A stretch of 64,000 nucleotides of DNA, from the NCBI GenBank assembly GCA_027924645.1, contig BSBN01001752.1, positions 14,154,001 to 14,218,000 of the forward strand, written 5' to 3'. Position numbers and translations under genes: made by a program. Position 1 is the first letter of the stretch. Each line of letters opens with the position of its first letter. This stretch comes from Cunninghamia lanceolata. Lineage: Eukaryota > Streptophyta > Pinopsida > Cupressales > Cupressaceae. Shown one piece after another: positions 46,600-59,000 of the stretch. The notes beneath the pieces are model-generated. The model made no database searches, was not told the origin of the DNA, and worked only from the letters and a program-made list of their open reading frames with translations.

Positions 46600-49360
46600 T
46601 AAGGTCCATTATTTATCTAACTCCTGAAACCTGCTTAAGATAAAAACCATTTTAACAAGCAAGCCTATCCAATCTGATTGATTCTGCATTCCTACATTCG
46701 TCACCCTTTTCCCCTGTCCAGTGTGGTACAGGATAAAGGAGAATAGGAGGATGAAAAGTAAGTGGTAGCCATCCCACTCCTGTTTGCTCTGAAATTTGGA
46801 TATACTTGCGCAATCTCTCAAACATATTCATAAAATTATGAAAAGAATGATGCTCTTTCCTATGTAGTGCTGGAGTCAGACTATTCCATCTATCTTGCAC
46901 ATACCTTAGACAATTTTGAAGCATAGGCCCTGCTAACTACTTTATCCTTTTGTGATCTTCCAATCTTAAATCTATAATTATTTTTCCTGGGCCTTTGTGT
47001 GAGAGGAGTGTTAACCATTGAGTAAGGATTACATTAGGATTTAATGCTTCCCTTATGAATCGTAGTGCCACTATTTTTTCTTGCTCCTCATATTTATCCA
47101 TCAATTCTCCTTTGAGCTTCTCATTCTTGAGATATGATAGCAGTGCCCTAACCTGCAAATCTCCAATAAAAATGGAAGGGTTCCATTCTGTATCCTCTAT
47201 CATTAAGTAGTTATGCAAACAATATTCACACAATTGGTCTTTCTCCTCTAAACTGACTTCTTTAAAATGGATGTAGAAAATATGCAATGAATGTAAAGCA
47301 TGCTGATTATTAATGAACCTATTAAACTGGAAACTAAGAAACTTTTCTTTCAGGAACAATGTGTATATCCTTGGTGGAGGTCTACACCCAATTATCTATA
47401 TGGCCTTGTCAATTACCTTTGTCAACTTATCCTCCAACCTTTTTATCACCAAATTCTTATCTTCTATGGATGCATTGAGATTATGTTTTTCCTTCTCCTA
47501 GTTTTCCTTTTCTTGTTTGGATTCATGAGTGAGTTTCATTAATTCAAAACCCAAAGACAAAGTAGTGTGGTATACTGGAGTTCTTGTTACAGGAGGTTGT
47601 GGAGTGAGTACCTCATTTTCTCCAACATTTGTTTTACTTACAACCATCTATGCTAAAAAATCTAAATTAGTTCCATGGCCATAGGTTTGAATCCTCTCCT
47701 CCAATTATTGTATTCTTTTCTCCTTTTCTTTGTCCTTCTCTTCATATCCTTTCACCTGCTCTTCCAAGTGTTTTATTCTATCAAGAGCTTCTTGCAGTTC
47801 TTTTCTTATGTTTCCATCCTCCAACAATTCATTTTCTTTTTCAAAATTCATACCTTCATCATTATCATTCCCAGGTATATCAAAAATCCCCTTAGCAGAA
47901 CTTCTAGGAACCGACTTTCCCATTTTCTTTGCAATAAACAGATCCTCTAAATCAAAATCAGAAGATGAGAAAACATACCTTCTATTTCTAACAGACACAT
48001 TAAAATTTTCACAAGAATCAACAAAGACATCCTTAGGAGCATTAGTAGGGACATCTTCAGGGGAAATTCCTCTTTTATCTAAATCTAAATTCATTGGTGT
48101 TGGATCATGATGTTGTTGTCCTTCACCTTTTTCCTACCCCTGTTCTTTAACACTTATTTCCTTCACACTCTGCCTCTTTAACCTTCCTAAGCACCTGGGA
48201 GTAACAGTCTCCTGTTCGACTTCAATTTTCCTTTTCTTTTTACCCCTCTTATTCTTTTACCCTGTGTCTTCTCCCTTCATAGTGCTTTTATGCTTCTCAA
48301 CACTTTTCTTGCTTCTCTTTTTCTTAATGGGTGTTGAATCAGTGCCTCTCATAGGTTTAGGGTTAGAAGATGACGGCTCCTCTGCTGCCACTGGCCTATC
48401 CTCTAGAGTGTTTTCCTCATGTGGCTCTTCTTTCTCAGGCTCATGTTGGGGTTCATCTTCTGCTTCAGGTTGTTCCAATAGTGTTGTAATATCTACACAG
48501 TGTTTAAAAGCCTCCCAATCAACTTGTGGTTGCTGAATCCTCAAGCTCCTCTTGATCAATAAAACTATTAAACAATGGTGGGACAAAATGGTGTCTGATT
48601 GCTTTTTCTAGTATTCAAATGCCATCCTTTTCAACATATTATATAGGAAATTGGGGAGGTTGACTAGCTTATCATGGCGTAGACGATTAAGCAACTTAAA
48701 ATGTATAGTATACAACAAATTATGCCGGCCATCACATGTAATGTATTAATGATGTATGAAGCACATTTTCCCCTAAAAAATGGAAGGGATAATCTTTTTG
48801 TACCTTGTGTCATTGAGTCCAGGTGCTTTCCTCTCTTGCAGAATTCTTCCCTCACTGTAGCTACATCAACATGAGCTGGATACTCGGACCCTGTGTACAG
48901 AAATCCTGTGACTTGGGCAATGGCCATCTCTGAAGCATCTACAACTAATCCTCTGACCATTGCCTCATCATACTACAGTGTGGCTACAAATTCCTTTTCC
49001 ATTTCATTATCATATTCTGTCAACTTCAAAAAGTAGTCCAACCATCCTACTCTGGTAAAGAGTGGTAGCACCAAAACATCCTCTAATATTCTTTATGTGT
49101 AGATGGCTCTCATCGTACCACATCACCCCTCATCATATCTGTATTCTGCAATCTCTTGAAGTCTCAATTTTTCAATTTCTGCTAAACTTCAATTCTACCA
49201 CCTTGAAGAGAACCAACCTACAGTTTATTGCCCTTTTCTATTATTCACACTACAACTTTCTCAAGGTAACAAATTCATATTTTGGTGAAACAGGGTAGGT
49301 TTATCATTTTAGAAAATGTCATAGGATGTTCTATCTGGTATCTCAAAATCAAAGATAGAA
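46600..49360 (-). pseudogene. Extra ORF of element D: unidentified protein with basic and coiled-coil regions
   Basis: The minus strand can be read through two frames with one shift near 48550. The N-terminal part (49150-48560) reads LTRVGW-type sequence, LTEYDNEMEKEFVATL, YDEAMVRGLVVDASEMAIAQ, VTGFLYTGSEYPAHVDVATV and LSLPFFRGKCASYIINTLHV. It resembles TE-linked plant ORFs of unknown function in its EF..L, VRG.V and IA.VTG pattern. Then come an acidic segment, two basic clusters (KKKRSKKSVEKHK; KNKRGKKKRK), a coiled coil (KELQEALDRIKHLEEQVKGY) and a C-terminal part (47359-46652). No env-type signal peptide or transmembrane pair is obvious. It follows IN, in the env-like position. Confidence 0.6.
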
Positions 49361-49401
49361 AAAATGGCAAAAACTAAAAAATTAAACCCCTCCCCCCAAC
49401 T

Positions 49402-50129
49402 AAACTGTGAAGTGACCTCACTTCACATGGCAATTGATATGCAAGGAAGAGGAATTATTAATTGGAATGGTGATAAACATTTTCACATGCATGAAATAAA
49501 TAAAAAGTAATAAGGAATATAAAAAGAAAGCTAAGTTTAATCATTGAGAGTTACCTTATGTACACATGTTATGGAAATAAATGATTAGCGCACCTCAGAA
49601 TTTGAGAACATGTACTTGACATTTTATTTGATACAAACAGGATGGCATGCATGCAGATGAATGGTAAGGTGGTGGGTACTGTGGAGTGGATGTGATGTGA
49701 TAGCTCGCAATGCTTGAATGAACAACTCATGAGCTTAAGTTGACACTTTTACAGTAGCGTTAGAGTTATTTCATAATGAATGAAGCAATGTGTGGAAGAT
49801 ATGGAATGTGTGGGAAAATGGTGTGCTGAGTGCCAAAGTACTGCATACATCTATAGACATTTAGTTGCTACGAGTGCCTCCAACATAGGTCCTGACTAAA
49901 TAATTACATATGTAATATGTCAGGTCCCAACTATAACAGGTCCCTCTAGAGTTAACTGTGGTCATCTTGGATAGTGTGTTGTGTGTGCATGTGAATTATA
50001 AAGTATGAAAAATTAAGTCTTAGCGATAGGGGTTGAGTATTGGAACTCAACCTATGCATCACTAGATAGGATTGGTGGATCGGTGTATCAACTGGTGTCA
50101 CAGAACCTTCATCAGGAGTTCCAGGAGTA
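49402..50129. other. Spacer between IN and the extra ORF of element D
   Basis: No coding motif recognised on either strand. It is non-repetitive apart from short GCATGCATGC-like stretches near 49645. Confidence 0.5.
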
Positions 50130-50430
50130 CCATACTGAGTGGCTAGACAAACGAGAAAATCATCCTTTTGTAGTGGTTTCTTATACAGTTTCAGCCTAAT
50201 TCCATTTACTAATAATGAAAATCAGACCTCATCAATGGTCTGTAATTAGACTGCACCATTAGGGAATACTTGTTTAATCTCATATGGTCCCAACCACCGA
50301 GATTGAAGTTATCCCTTGAAGTCTTTGTATCTTGAATCATAGAGAAGTACCCAATCACCAACATATGCTACAACTCTTCATTGGAGTTTGTGATCTTCCT
50401 TGGCCGACGTGGAAGAATCTTTTGTACCAG
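50130..50430 (-). pseudogene. Gypsy integrase C-terminus (element D)
   Basis: The minus strand reads VVAYVGDWVLLYDSRYKDFK, then LQSRWLGPYEIKQVFPNGAV, LQTIDEV and LLVNGIRLKLYKKPLQKDDF. GD.VLLYDSR, L.SRWLGPY, VNG.RLK.Y is the non-chromodomain gypsy IN tail. Stops occur at Gln or Trp-like places. The catalytic core is missing, and the piece ends about 50430. Confidence 0.82.
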
Positions 50431-50789
50431 AGATGATATATATTGATGTAATAGATCCTTAGGAAAGTAGATTTAGATAGTTAGCAATTGATTCATAATT
50501 CTGAGTGTAGATTTTACGTGAAGGAGATTCAAAGCTATATCTTGTGCATATTCTGATATTTGTAATCAAGCCTTTGAGTCCTAGTTGTAAGCCCACGTGA
50601 TGCTGACCAGATCTTATTTGAATTCTATGATATACTAAATGACTGAATCTACATTTGTTTCATATCTTTGAGTTGTTTCTGTTGTGTTAACTCTTGTTTC
50701 ACAATCTAGATAGTTCATTCTGTGAATCCTCGTATCATGATTGCACCATTTTTTAGTCTTCTTCGCCCATCACCTCTGACAACTGGTTG

Positions 50790-51701
50790 TGTAGATGTTG
50801 AAGGAGTAGAAGAAGAATTAGGAGATGGAAGATTCTTCTTTTGAAAAAGTTGCATCATGTCAATTTATTTCTTAAAATAATTATGTTCATCATGCCTTGA
50901 TTTATTACAATAAGAACATGTAGGCTTCTCCTTCTTAGATAGATTTTGTGCTTGATTTGTGTGGATTTTTCTTAGATTTCTCGTGTTTCTTATCAGGAGG
51001 ACCTGACACTTTCTATCCTTAGGTTGTCCAACCACAAAAGCATGAGAATGTGATGGCTTAATGAGACCCATAGATATAAGCTTTTGTTTCTCATGCATTA
51101 ACATTTCATAAAAGGATGCAAATGAAGGCACAGTGAAAGCATATCCCATAGTTAACCTATGAGTGTGAAAGCTAGAAACAAAAGTTGCATATTCAGGACC
51201 AATTTTGTTTAATACATTGTAGATCAACTGGATGTCCTTTTTCTCAATACCACATGCTTTATATTATGCTCTTAGATCATTAACCCTAGTTATGTAATGG
51301 TGGATGTTGCTAAAGTTCTTAAGATCAAGGCTAATCAATTCATTATTAATTTGATAGCCTTTAACTTCATCTTTTGTACCATACAATGTTTTCAACTTTT
51401 CCCAAGCATCATGTGAATTTAAACATGCCTCAATCTGAAATAAGAGATATAGGGAAATAAAATTACGAAGACATCCAAGAGCTTTCGTATGCTTAATCAT
51501 CAATTTTATCTTTTCCTTATTATCTGTGGGTTCAGGTATCTTGTTTTCAACATATAGAGAATGTCTAAAACCCATTAGGGCATTCCATGCATGTTGACTC
51601 CAAGTTGCATAGTTATAAGATGTTAATAATGGAACCCTTGATTTACCCATTATGTAGAGGAAAAGAAGAGCACAAGTAGATATATCAAAGCACAAACTCA
51701 A
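50790..51701 (-). pseudogene. Copia Gag (element E)
   Basis: Frames 51701-51264 and 51227-50865 read VPLLTSYNYATWSQHAWNAL, GCLRNFISLYLLFQIEACL, DAWEKLKTLYGTKDEVKGYQ, HHYITRVNDLRA, then NVLNKIGPEYATFVSSFHTH and the knuckle CSYCNKSRHDEHNY, where the last zinc ligand Cys is Tyr (C-X2-C-X4-H-X4-Y). This is a standard copia Gag of about 300 residues with one stop (about 51263) and a damaged knuckle. Start chosen within the 51701 frame, probably at the MGKSRVPLL methionine near 51650. Confidence 0.88.
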
Positions 51702-53226
51702 TCAACACTGTAACTGAAGTCCACAAACCAAAACAAGCACCAATTTCAACTCTTTTTCCAATCAATGAGTGATAGGTGCCCAAAGAGCCTCAAACTAAAA
51801 ATATGATGTCTAAAGCAAAATCTAGAAAAATGGCGTGGAAAGAACTTTAGAGTACAAAAATACATTTCCAATGCCTATAAAAAGTTGAAATTTTGATAAA
51901 GTGGGTGCAATTTGTGAGCTCGAGAGTAAAAAAATGCAAGATCTAGCTTCAAATAGTTGTATCTGACACATGTAGAAAAATATAAGAAAAATACTTGCAC
52001 GGCTATGAAGTGCCTAGAACCAACTTTCCGTCAATATCTCATTTTCTGATTTTTGACATCCTGGTGAAAAGTTATGGATCTCATAAAAAAATACCCTATT
52101 AGGAAAAAAAGGGGGGCCCTATTCCTGATGTCACTACTAAGGCATTGCTGATGTCAGCAGTACCTAAAAAGAATATTTTCTTGGAAGCTAGAATATGTCA
52201 CCGAAAATCCAAAACCGTCTGCAGAAAAATGAAAAACTACACTCAAAAGGCTAAAACCACTGTCTAGAAACTAAAAACCACCCAGATGTGAGCACAAACT
52301 TGCTTAATGTTTTACGGAGGTGGTATTTTCTAGATCTGTGGTTTTGTTTTTCCCTTTGAGGATATTTTAAATCTGTGGACTGTATTAGTGTTTGAGCCCA
52401 ACCTGTTATAGGGGTCTGCGAGAGGGAACCCCTACCATGCGACCCATTAACTAGGGTCCTGTTGGGGTATTACCCCAGCCATGGGGGCTCAATCCCTATA
52501 GGCTTTGTATTGGCAACAAGTATGGGGCCTGACAAGCCTTGCGTAGGGTACTTTTCAGGTACCCTAATACCCGGTAATTTTTATATATAAAAGTTCATGA
52601 AATTGAATTTAAACCTGTGATTTAAACATAATAACCACTGAATAAAGAGTTTACTCGCCAGTCAAAGCATAGATTCAAAATTCCCTAACACTTGCAATGA
52701 TGAAGATTCCAGAATATCCTTCTATGCATAGAGAATATTCTCTGCAATTTGTATGACGGGGTAGGAGGTAAAAAAAATTGCCTTTTACTACAACTACTGT
52801 GATTTTGACAAATTGATAGTCAATTTTGGGGTTTTTGGGCCTCTTGAGCGCAATGGTAGGGTCAAATTTGACCCAAAGTGCTCCAAAAGATCAGGTACCT
52901 GCTAGATCTGACATGCACCTCCCAAATTCAAACCCTCATAGATTTGGCCTCTAGTGTCTGATTTGGATGAAACAAAGGTTATCTTGACTATTTCGAACCT
53001 CCAGAATACAATGGTGTGCTCATATTTGTAGCAGCGTGCTCTAAAATGAACTTGCAATACAAGGCACAAAGAGGAAAGCCTCACAAATCTAGTTTTTCCA
53101 TCAAGTTTTTCTAATTCTCCAGGTTATCATTTGATGCAAGAGAAGAACATAGTCAACTATCAAGATCCACCATGAATTTGCATTCAAATCTCTCAAAAAA
53201 TTGGCTAACACAAAGTTATTCCTCCT
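51702..53226. other. Unusually long leader of copia E; no gene seen
   Basis: 1.5 kb between primer site and gag, without recognised coding motif. It has a GC-rich block at 52390-52590 (CCCC/GGGG-rich) and GATGTCAGCAGT-type pairs near 52120-52170. Copia leaders are usually far shorter, so an insertion or recombined sequence is likely. Confidence 0.45.
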
Positions 53227-53241
53227 AGAGCTCTGATACCA
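53227..53241 (-). other. Primer binding site of copia E, initiator tRNA-Met
   Basis: The minus strand reads TGGTATCAGAGCTCT, adjacent to the LTR start at 53242. Confidence 0.9.
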
Positions 53242-53765
53242 TGTACGAGTTGGCTATGATAGCAGCCACCCAAGATCTAGGACTTCATGAAAGCACAAGA
53301 GAGACAATGAGAGAATAATTCTATTATACCAATGAATGCAAAATTGTTCTTACAATGTACATGAAGAGCCTTGCTTATAAATGCAAGGATGAGAGCTAAG
53401 ATGTTGTAGTCATATGACAAGTGTCATATTCCTATGACATGTGACAACTAGAGGATAAGATGCCAACTAGTTGATAAGACAACTATCAACAACGAGAAAC
53501 AATTAGAAACATTTAGAAGGCTCACTAAGTCAACTTAACATGTGAATATATGTGTGAATATTATTTAACTAATAAATAGTTAAATAATATGAATTATTCA
53601 CACAAGGGGAAACTAGCTAGGAAATATCAAACTAGATATGAAATACCCCTATTCACACTAACATAACTCAAACCTAGTTTTGGGGCTTTAATTAAAATAA
53701 TCTATTAATGGTGAAAGCTAAACATGATCCACCTACAACGAGTATTTCAAAATTGGCTCCTGACA
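53242..53765 (-). repeat. 5' LTR of copia E (524 bp)
   Basis: Begins TGTACGAGTTGG beside the primer site and ends GGCTCCTGACA, with TG/CA ends. It includes the AT-rich inverted segment ATTATTTAACTA near 53568-53595. No second LTR in the window. Confidence 0.75.
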
Positions 53766-54495
53766 ATGCTTCGTTAAAGTAAAGGCTTGCACACACATTA
53801 AATCTCATTTTCATTCAAAATAGGTCATAGGAAAACAACAATCAAGGGACATATAAAGTCAAGTTAGACTTTTGATATAGAATTCTACTATTCTACTACA
53901 ATACTCACTGGGTCAGCACATTCATTTTAATTTTAGAATATATCATGCCTTACTTTCTGTTAATTATGTAATGGAACACTTTCAAGAAAAATGGTATTTT
54001 ATCTTACTACTTTTGGTACTCTTGAGATTGTAGCAATAAGTAAATTTTAATCTAAATAGTTGATAGTATAGTTATAAAAAGTAATGTTTTGATCAAGACA
54101 AACCTATATGAATAATTTATTTTACTTCTCTTGGTTGGACTGCATTTGTTAAAACCATCCTAACCATAGTTTACTATTGAATCTCATCTAGATCTTTTCT
54201 TAAGATATTCTTAGGACCTAAATTATTACAGTTTTCTAGTTTTTAGTTAATGTAATTTAAACTCCCATATGTAACTATAATCTAGGGTTTGTTCTCATAA
54301 TATATGAATAAAATATTCTGTTGATTGATAAATCCTTCAATATGCATATGAGTTCCCTAACCCTATGGCATGTGACTAAGTTTGCAAAGCCACCTATATA
54401 AAATTATCCTATTTCCTCAATGCAATCATTAGTATCAACTAAAACTATTTTTAAATTTATGAGCAACAAAAAGATACAAAGAGCATCTACTTGAT
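53766..54495. other. No gene seen
   Basis: AT-rich DNA without coding, RNA or transposon motifs that I can support. Confidence 0.5.
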
Positions 54496-54661
54496 CTCAA
54501 CCCCAACGCCTTGGTAGTCTTGTGCAACACCCAAACAAGAGAGTCCTAGTTCTTGCACTTGACTTGCCCCTTTCCCACTCAACCCCAACACCTTGGTAGT
54601 CTTGTGCAACACCCAAATGAGAGACCCCTACTTGTCCTTACACTTGACTTTCCCCTTTTCG
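54496..54661. repeat. Tandem duplication, 82-bp unit, two copies
   Basis: CTCAACCCCAAC, then CCTTGGTAGTCTTGTGCAAC, then ACACCCAAA recurs with period 82 (54496 and 54578). The copies differ at roughly a dozen positions by eye. Confidence 0.88.
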
Positions 54662-54877
54662 ACTATTTAGCTTTGGTCACACCCTTCCAAACTCAACTAG
54701 ACTACCCAAAAGGGCCATGATTTCCTCAACTCATCTCCTCTTCTACTCAAATGAAAAAAAGGGACATTTTTCCTCTTCATTAATACTCTCCTCTTCTTGA
54801 TGATGATAACTGAGTGTGATCTGAATGTTGACGCAAAAATACACAGTTGAATCTAAAAGCACTCTTTACACTAGTAA

Positions 54878-54990
54878 CTTTTTCCTTTCTTTGTTATCCA
54901 TTTATTGGCTAGAGGTTGCATTAAATTCACTAGACCTTTTTCCTTTCTTGCTTGTCCATTTATTGGATAAAGGTTGTATTAAATTCTATC
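54878..54990. repeat. Tandem duplication, about 57-bp unit, two copies
   Basis: TTTTTCCTTTCTT, CCATTTATTGG, AGGTTG and ATTAAATTC repeat with a period near 57 bp. Confidence 0.8.
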
Positions 54991-55534
54991 AGCTCTTAGC
55001 TGACACCCTTCCAACCTCCATCAAATCTTTTTTGATCCCCTTCATCTCCCTATGATGTGTGCTAATGAAGAAATATTTTTTTACTATGCAAAAATGCTCT
55101 CTTTCCATGTGTCTAGGTTGCAGATTCATTGTATGGGGACATGGAGTTTGAAGCACCCATAAATGTAATTAACAAAGCCTTCAATCTATCCACTCTTCCT
55201 TTTTTTTGTCACATCTCTCCTTCCATTTGATGCAATTTCTTGTTTTTATGTTAACAATAGTCCCTATTTTGTCAAAATGAGAAGAATATTAGTTAATCAA
55301 TGATAATATTCTTATTTTTATATTTATATATTATATTGTATTTATTTTGTTTAATATTAAATATTTCCTACTACTAACATGCAACACTAAAATTTAGGTT
55401 AATGTTACCATGATGATATATGTATGGTCACAAACAAGGGTGCATCAAAAGTAATATATGCAAATACATTTTCTAGACATACAAAACATGCATACACACA
55501 CTAAAGATAAAATGCCATGATTAACAAGTTTGCA
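54991..55534. other. No gene seen
   Basis: AT-rich with several homopolymer T runs; no supported feature. Confidence 0.5.
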
Positions 55535-56233
55535 CCGTAGTCCAAATTACAATTAGAAGTCAATTTTACAAGGATGCGACAAATACTTCAAAAGTTGGTA
55601 TGAATACATGCCACAAAAGACATGCATAGCTCTAGAAATAAAAACTAAGACTACTCTATGAATTAAAATTGAAACTTTGCAAATCAAAATCTAACCTAAT
55701 TATGAGCAACATGCTCTTATATATAAGAATTGTAACTAAAATCCAAACATAGAACTGACAATGGCTGCCTAGAAATCATACAAAAGTTCACATATTAAAA
55801 TGCCCAATTTAAATCCTTTTGCTTGATACAATCCAATTTATTTGGCTGGCTCTTTCTCATTAATACATTCCCTACATGTTTCCACTGTAATCCAAATTAT
55901 AATTAGAAGTCAATTTTATGAGGATGTGACAAATACTTCAGAAGTTGGTATGAATACATGCCATAAAAGACCTGCATAGTTCTAGAAATAAAAAACTAAG
56001 ACTATTCCATAAATTAAAATTAAAAGTTTGCAAATCAAAATCTAGCCTAATTATGAGTGACATGCTCTTATATATAAGAATTATAACTAAAATTCAAAGA
56101 TAGAACTGACAATAGTCGCCTAGAAATCATACAAAAGTTTACGTATTAAAACACCCAATTTAAATCCTTTTTCTTGATTCAATCCAATTTATTTGGCCGA
56201 TTCTTTCTCATTAATACATGCCCTACATATTTT
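55535..56233. repeat. Tandem duplication, 350-bp unit, two copies
   Basis: 55535-55884 and 55885-56233 align end to end (TCCAAATTACAATTAGAAGT at 55541, TCCAAATTATAATTAGAAGT at 55891) with scattered substitutions. No coding content. The unit resembles nothing else in the window. Confidence 0.92.
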
Positions 56234-59000
56234 AGGTCATTTGAGTTGACATTGTTTTTTATATAATCTAAACAAGAAATTCTATATGCAAATTATATTT
56301 AAACAAATTTGATCAACTTAAGTACAAAGTTCATGTCAAGTCATACAATGAAATGGAGAATTTGGATATGAAGATAACATTTTTTTATTAATTAATAAGT
56401 TATATTATAGAGATGTGACTGTAAGAATTTATGACAATTATTAATGAGAGTAAAAAATAGAGAGTAGACATAAATTTTCACAATAGAAGTTTTATGTTAT
56501 TTCAAAGGATCCACCTAATAACAATTTAAATAATTTATTTTTTTAAATAATTTGGTTAACAAATTTGTATATTTACATCAAGAAAATAAATATTGATACG
56601 ATAAAAAATACTAACTTGTGATTGATTGAAAGATACAAAAACTAATAACAATTTAAAAACCCCTTACAAATATAGATTGCTATAGTACCCACCTTCCCAT
56701 TGTAGGAACTAATAACTTATATTATTTATATAAAAATGGTAAGAAAACATGTCTATGCTGAAAACTCTAACAAAAGTGACTTTCTTGAAACTGCCATATG
56801 CCATCAAAGTCATCTCTTTGTGTTGTGTTGTAAGTGCCCATTTTCTAGATTTTTGTCATTTACAAGAAGCATAAAAAAAGTTTTTTTTTTTAATCTTTAT
56901 CTTAGTAGGATTTTGACCTTTGTATGCTTTTCTCATCTTGTGATCATTTTTTTATTAAGTCATTACTTTAACTTAAAACAATTTCTTCAATATTGGTAAA
57001 ATTTACAAGGGGACCACAAATGACAAAAGCATCTCTAATCTTTTCTTAGTATGGGGGAGGAAAGATGAATATTAGAATGAGGATTTTAAGTTTACAATCT
57101 CTTCCCAAACCAACAAAGCTTTTGGAACATGCGATGCCTTATACATAGTCTTTATATAAAAATATTATCAATATTAAACCACTTCACTTTCAATTTAATA
57201 TTTTTTAATAATGTAATTTTATCATTTTAAATTATATATTTACAAGCAAAGATTAACTTAGAAATATATTGAATCAATAATCTATGCCAATGCAATATAA
57301 GTCTAAATTCAACTTCTCAATATTAAATTATCTTTTATATCCATTGACATTAATGTTAATTTGATTCAATACATGTATTATTAAATGGCCATAAGTTTGC
57401 TCTATAAAAATTATAACTATTAATTAAATTCAATTCTAAATTCAAATAATGCATTTTCTAATGGTTTCTTATACATTATGGTCTAATATAAACTAGAAAA
57501 AATATGTAGAGGTGTTATTGATTCATTGATAGGCATAAATTTTAGGAGTGTAATGGGAGAAGCAACCCGTATGTTTTGTTTAGTTTGCTATATGTGTAAA
57601 GTTTTTGTTTGTAATTGTATATTATGGATATTAAACACTAAAAGTTTGAGCAAGATTTTCAAAAGTCAGGCATGGCATGTGGTTTTAACACCTTGAAAAG
57701 ACAAATCTCATAAGTATACCATTTAATTATTAAATGAACACATATTGTTATAGTAAGTATTACTATATTATTGTTACTAACATGACCATAACACCATATA
57801 AATAGATTTATTTTGATAGCTATGATTTTAGATTAAAAAAAATACTATTATTGTAAGTGGAAGACCAAACCATATAGGAAATCATACCAATTTCATGTAA
57901 AACAAATGTTCATTGAATGTTTCTTTGAAGTGTTATCTTTATTTTCCCTATTGTTTACATAATGCATATTTTCTATATTTGAGTAGCATTCAAATGAGAA
58001 TGATGGTGATATTTATAATGAATTAAGAGATTTAACTCTATAGATATATTATTCAGAATGTGACTCAAGAACAACGTGAATGAGTCAAACCTTGATGCAA
58101 CACATGGGACCGTAACCTTTGCAAAGGCAACCCCTAGTCACTCTTGCTCTTGTCGTAAGATCTAGTCGAGTGATAGTGACATTGATGGGTTGTCTTGTTC
58201 CCTTGGGAGCAAGACTTCATGGATCACGGTCAAGTCAATCATGCATGTTTGTTGAGCATTTATGTTATTGGTGTGATCATTTTCATTTTATTGTTGGCTT
58301 TGAGATCCTTGTATGAGTGTTGTTGTTTGCTCTAATCTCCTCCAAGAATTGTTTTATCTAGTCGTCTCTCACACTAGGGCACATCATGTGCTTAGTGGAG
58401 TATAAGATTTGGATGTTTGAAAGTTTTGAAGTTTTTGATGATGTTTTGATTGTTTTGTGCCTCAGGATGAAACTAAGGGCTTTGTAGAGAATTTAGCTCT
58501 ACATTTTGTTTGAATCAAAATGGATCAACATCAATCTGTTGTTGGTAGCAAATAAAGTATTTTGGCCCTTATCAATTTTGAAATTAAGTTTGATTGGCCT
58601 AGTGCCTTTAAAGAAGGAAAGCCCATAGGGAGGAAACACATGTAGTTCTCTCGTACATTTAAGCTTCAACAATTTTGATAGCATTTTCCATTTGCGATAG
58701 GTTGCCAAGTGTTACCAATTTTTCTCAAAGGTGGGCCCAGGTCTGATGTAAGGAAGTCTGAGGAAAGAATAAAGAAATAAGATTCAATTTCTACCATGTG
58801 TCATGTCCACACTTCTCCATGAAATGATTTTTAACACACCCCAAATGAAGTACCTTGCAGCCACGTGGTGAGTAGACTGAAGGGATTTCATCGAGGCTAG
58901 AAGTGCTATGAAGCCGTCGAATCATGAGCACAGGAGATCCGATGATAGATAATTATGAAGGACCTTTCAATACAACTAAGAAGGCACAAAATAATCAATG
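56234..59000. other. AT-rich DNA, no gene seen
   Basis: Both strands have only short frames without family motifs. Homopolymer A/T runs are common. The block at 58090-58330 is less AT-rich but I cannot assign it. Confidence 0.5.

Larger units (their letters stand above)
46510..50430 (-). mobile_element. Gypsy-type element D, 3' half (IN C-terminus, extra ORF, PPT)
   Basis: On the minus strand the IN C-terminus at 50430-50130, a 700-bp spacer, a roughly 900-codon extra frame and a polypurine tract lead to an LTR. This order, with an additional sense ORF after pol, is that of Athila-like elements, but I cannot confirm the lineage. The 5' part is lost at about 50430, where copia E sequence begins. 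Its LTR was later split by the Tat element. Confidence 0.65.
50431..53765 (-). mobile_element. Ty1/copia element E, 5' part (LTR, PBS, gag)
   Basis: LTR at 53242-53765, initiator-Met primer site just inside it and a copia gag at 51701-50790. Protease, IN, RT and the 3' LTR are absent; the sequence joins element D at about 50430. It is either a deletion product or the result of recombination between two elements. Confidence 0.75.

Noticed and set aside
47675..48536. Plus-strand frames of 90-126 codons
   Set aside because: Shadows of the minus-strand coiled-coil and acidic regions of the element D extra ORF.
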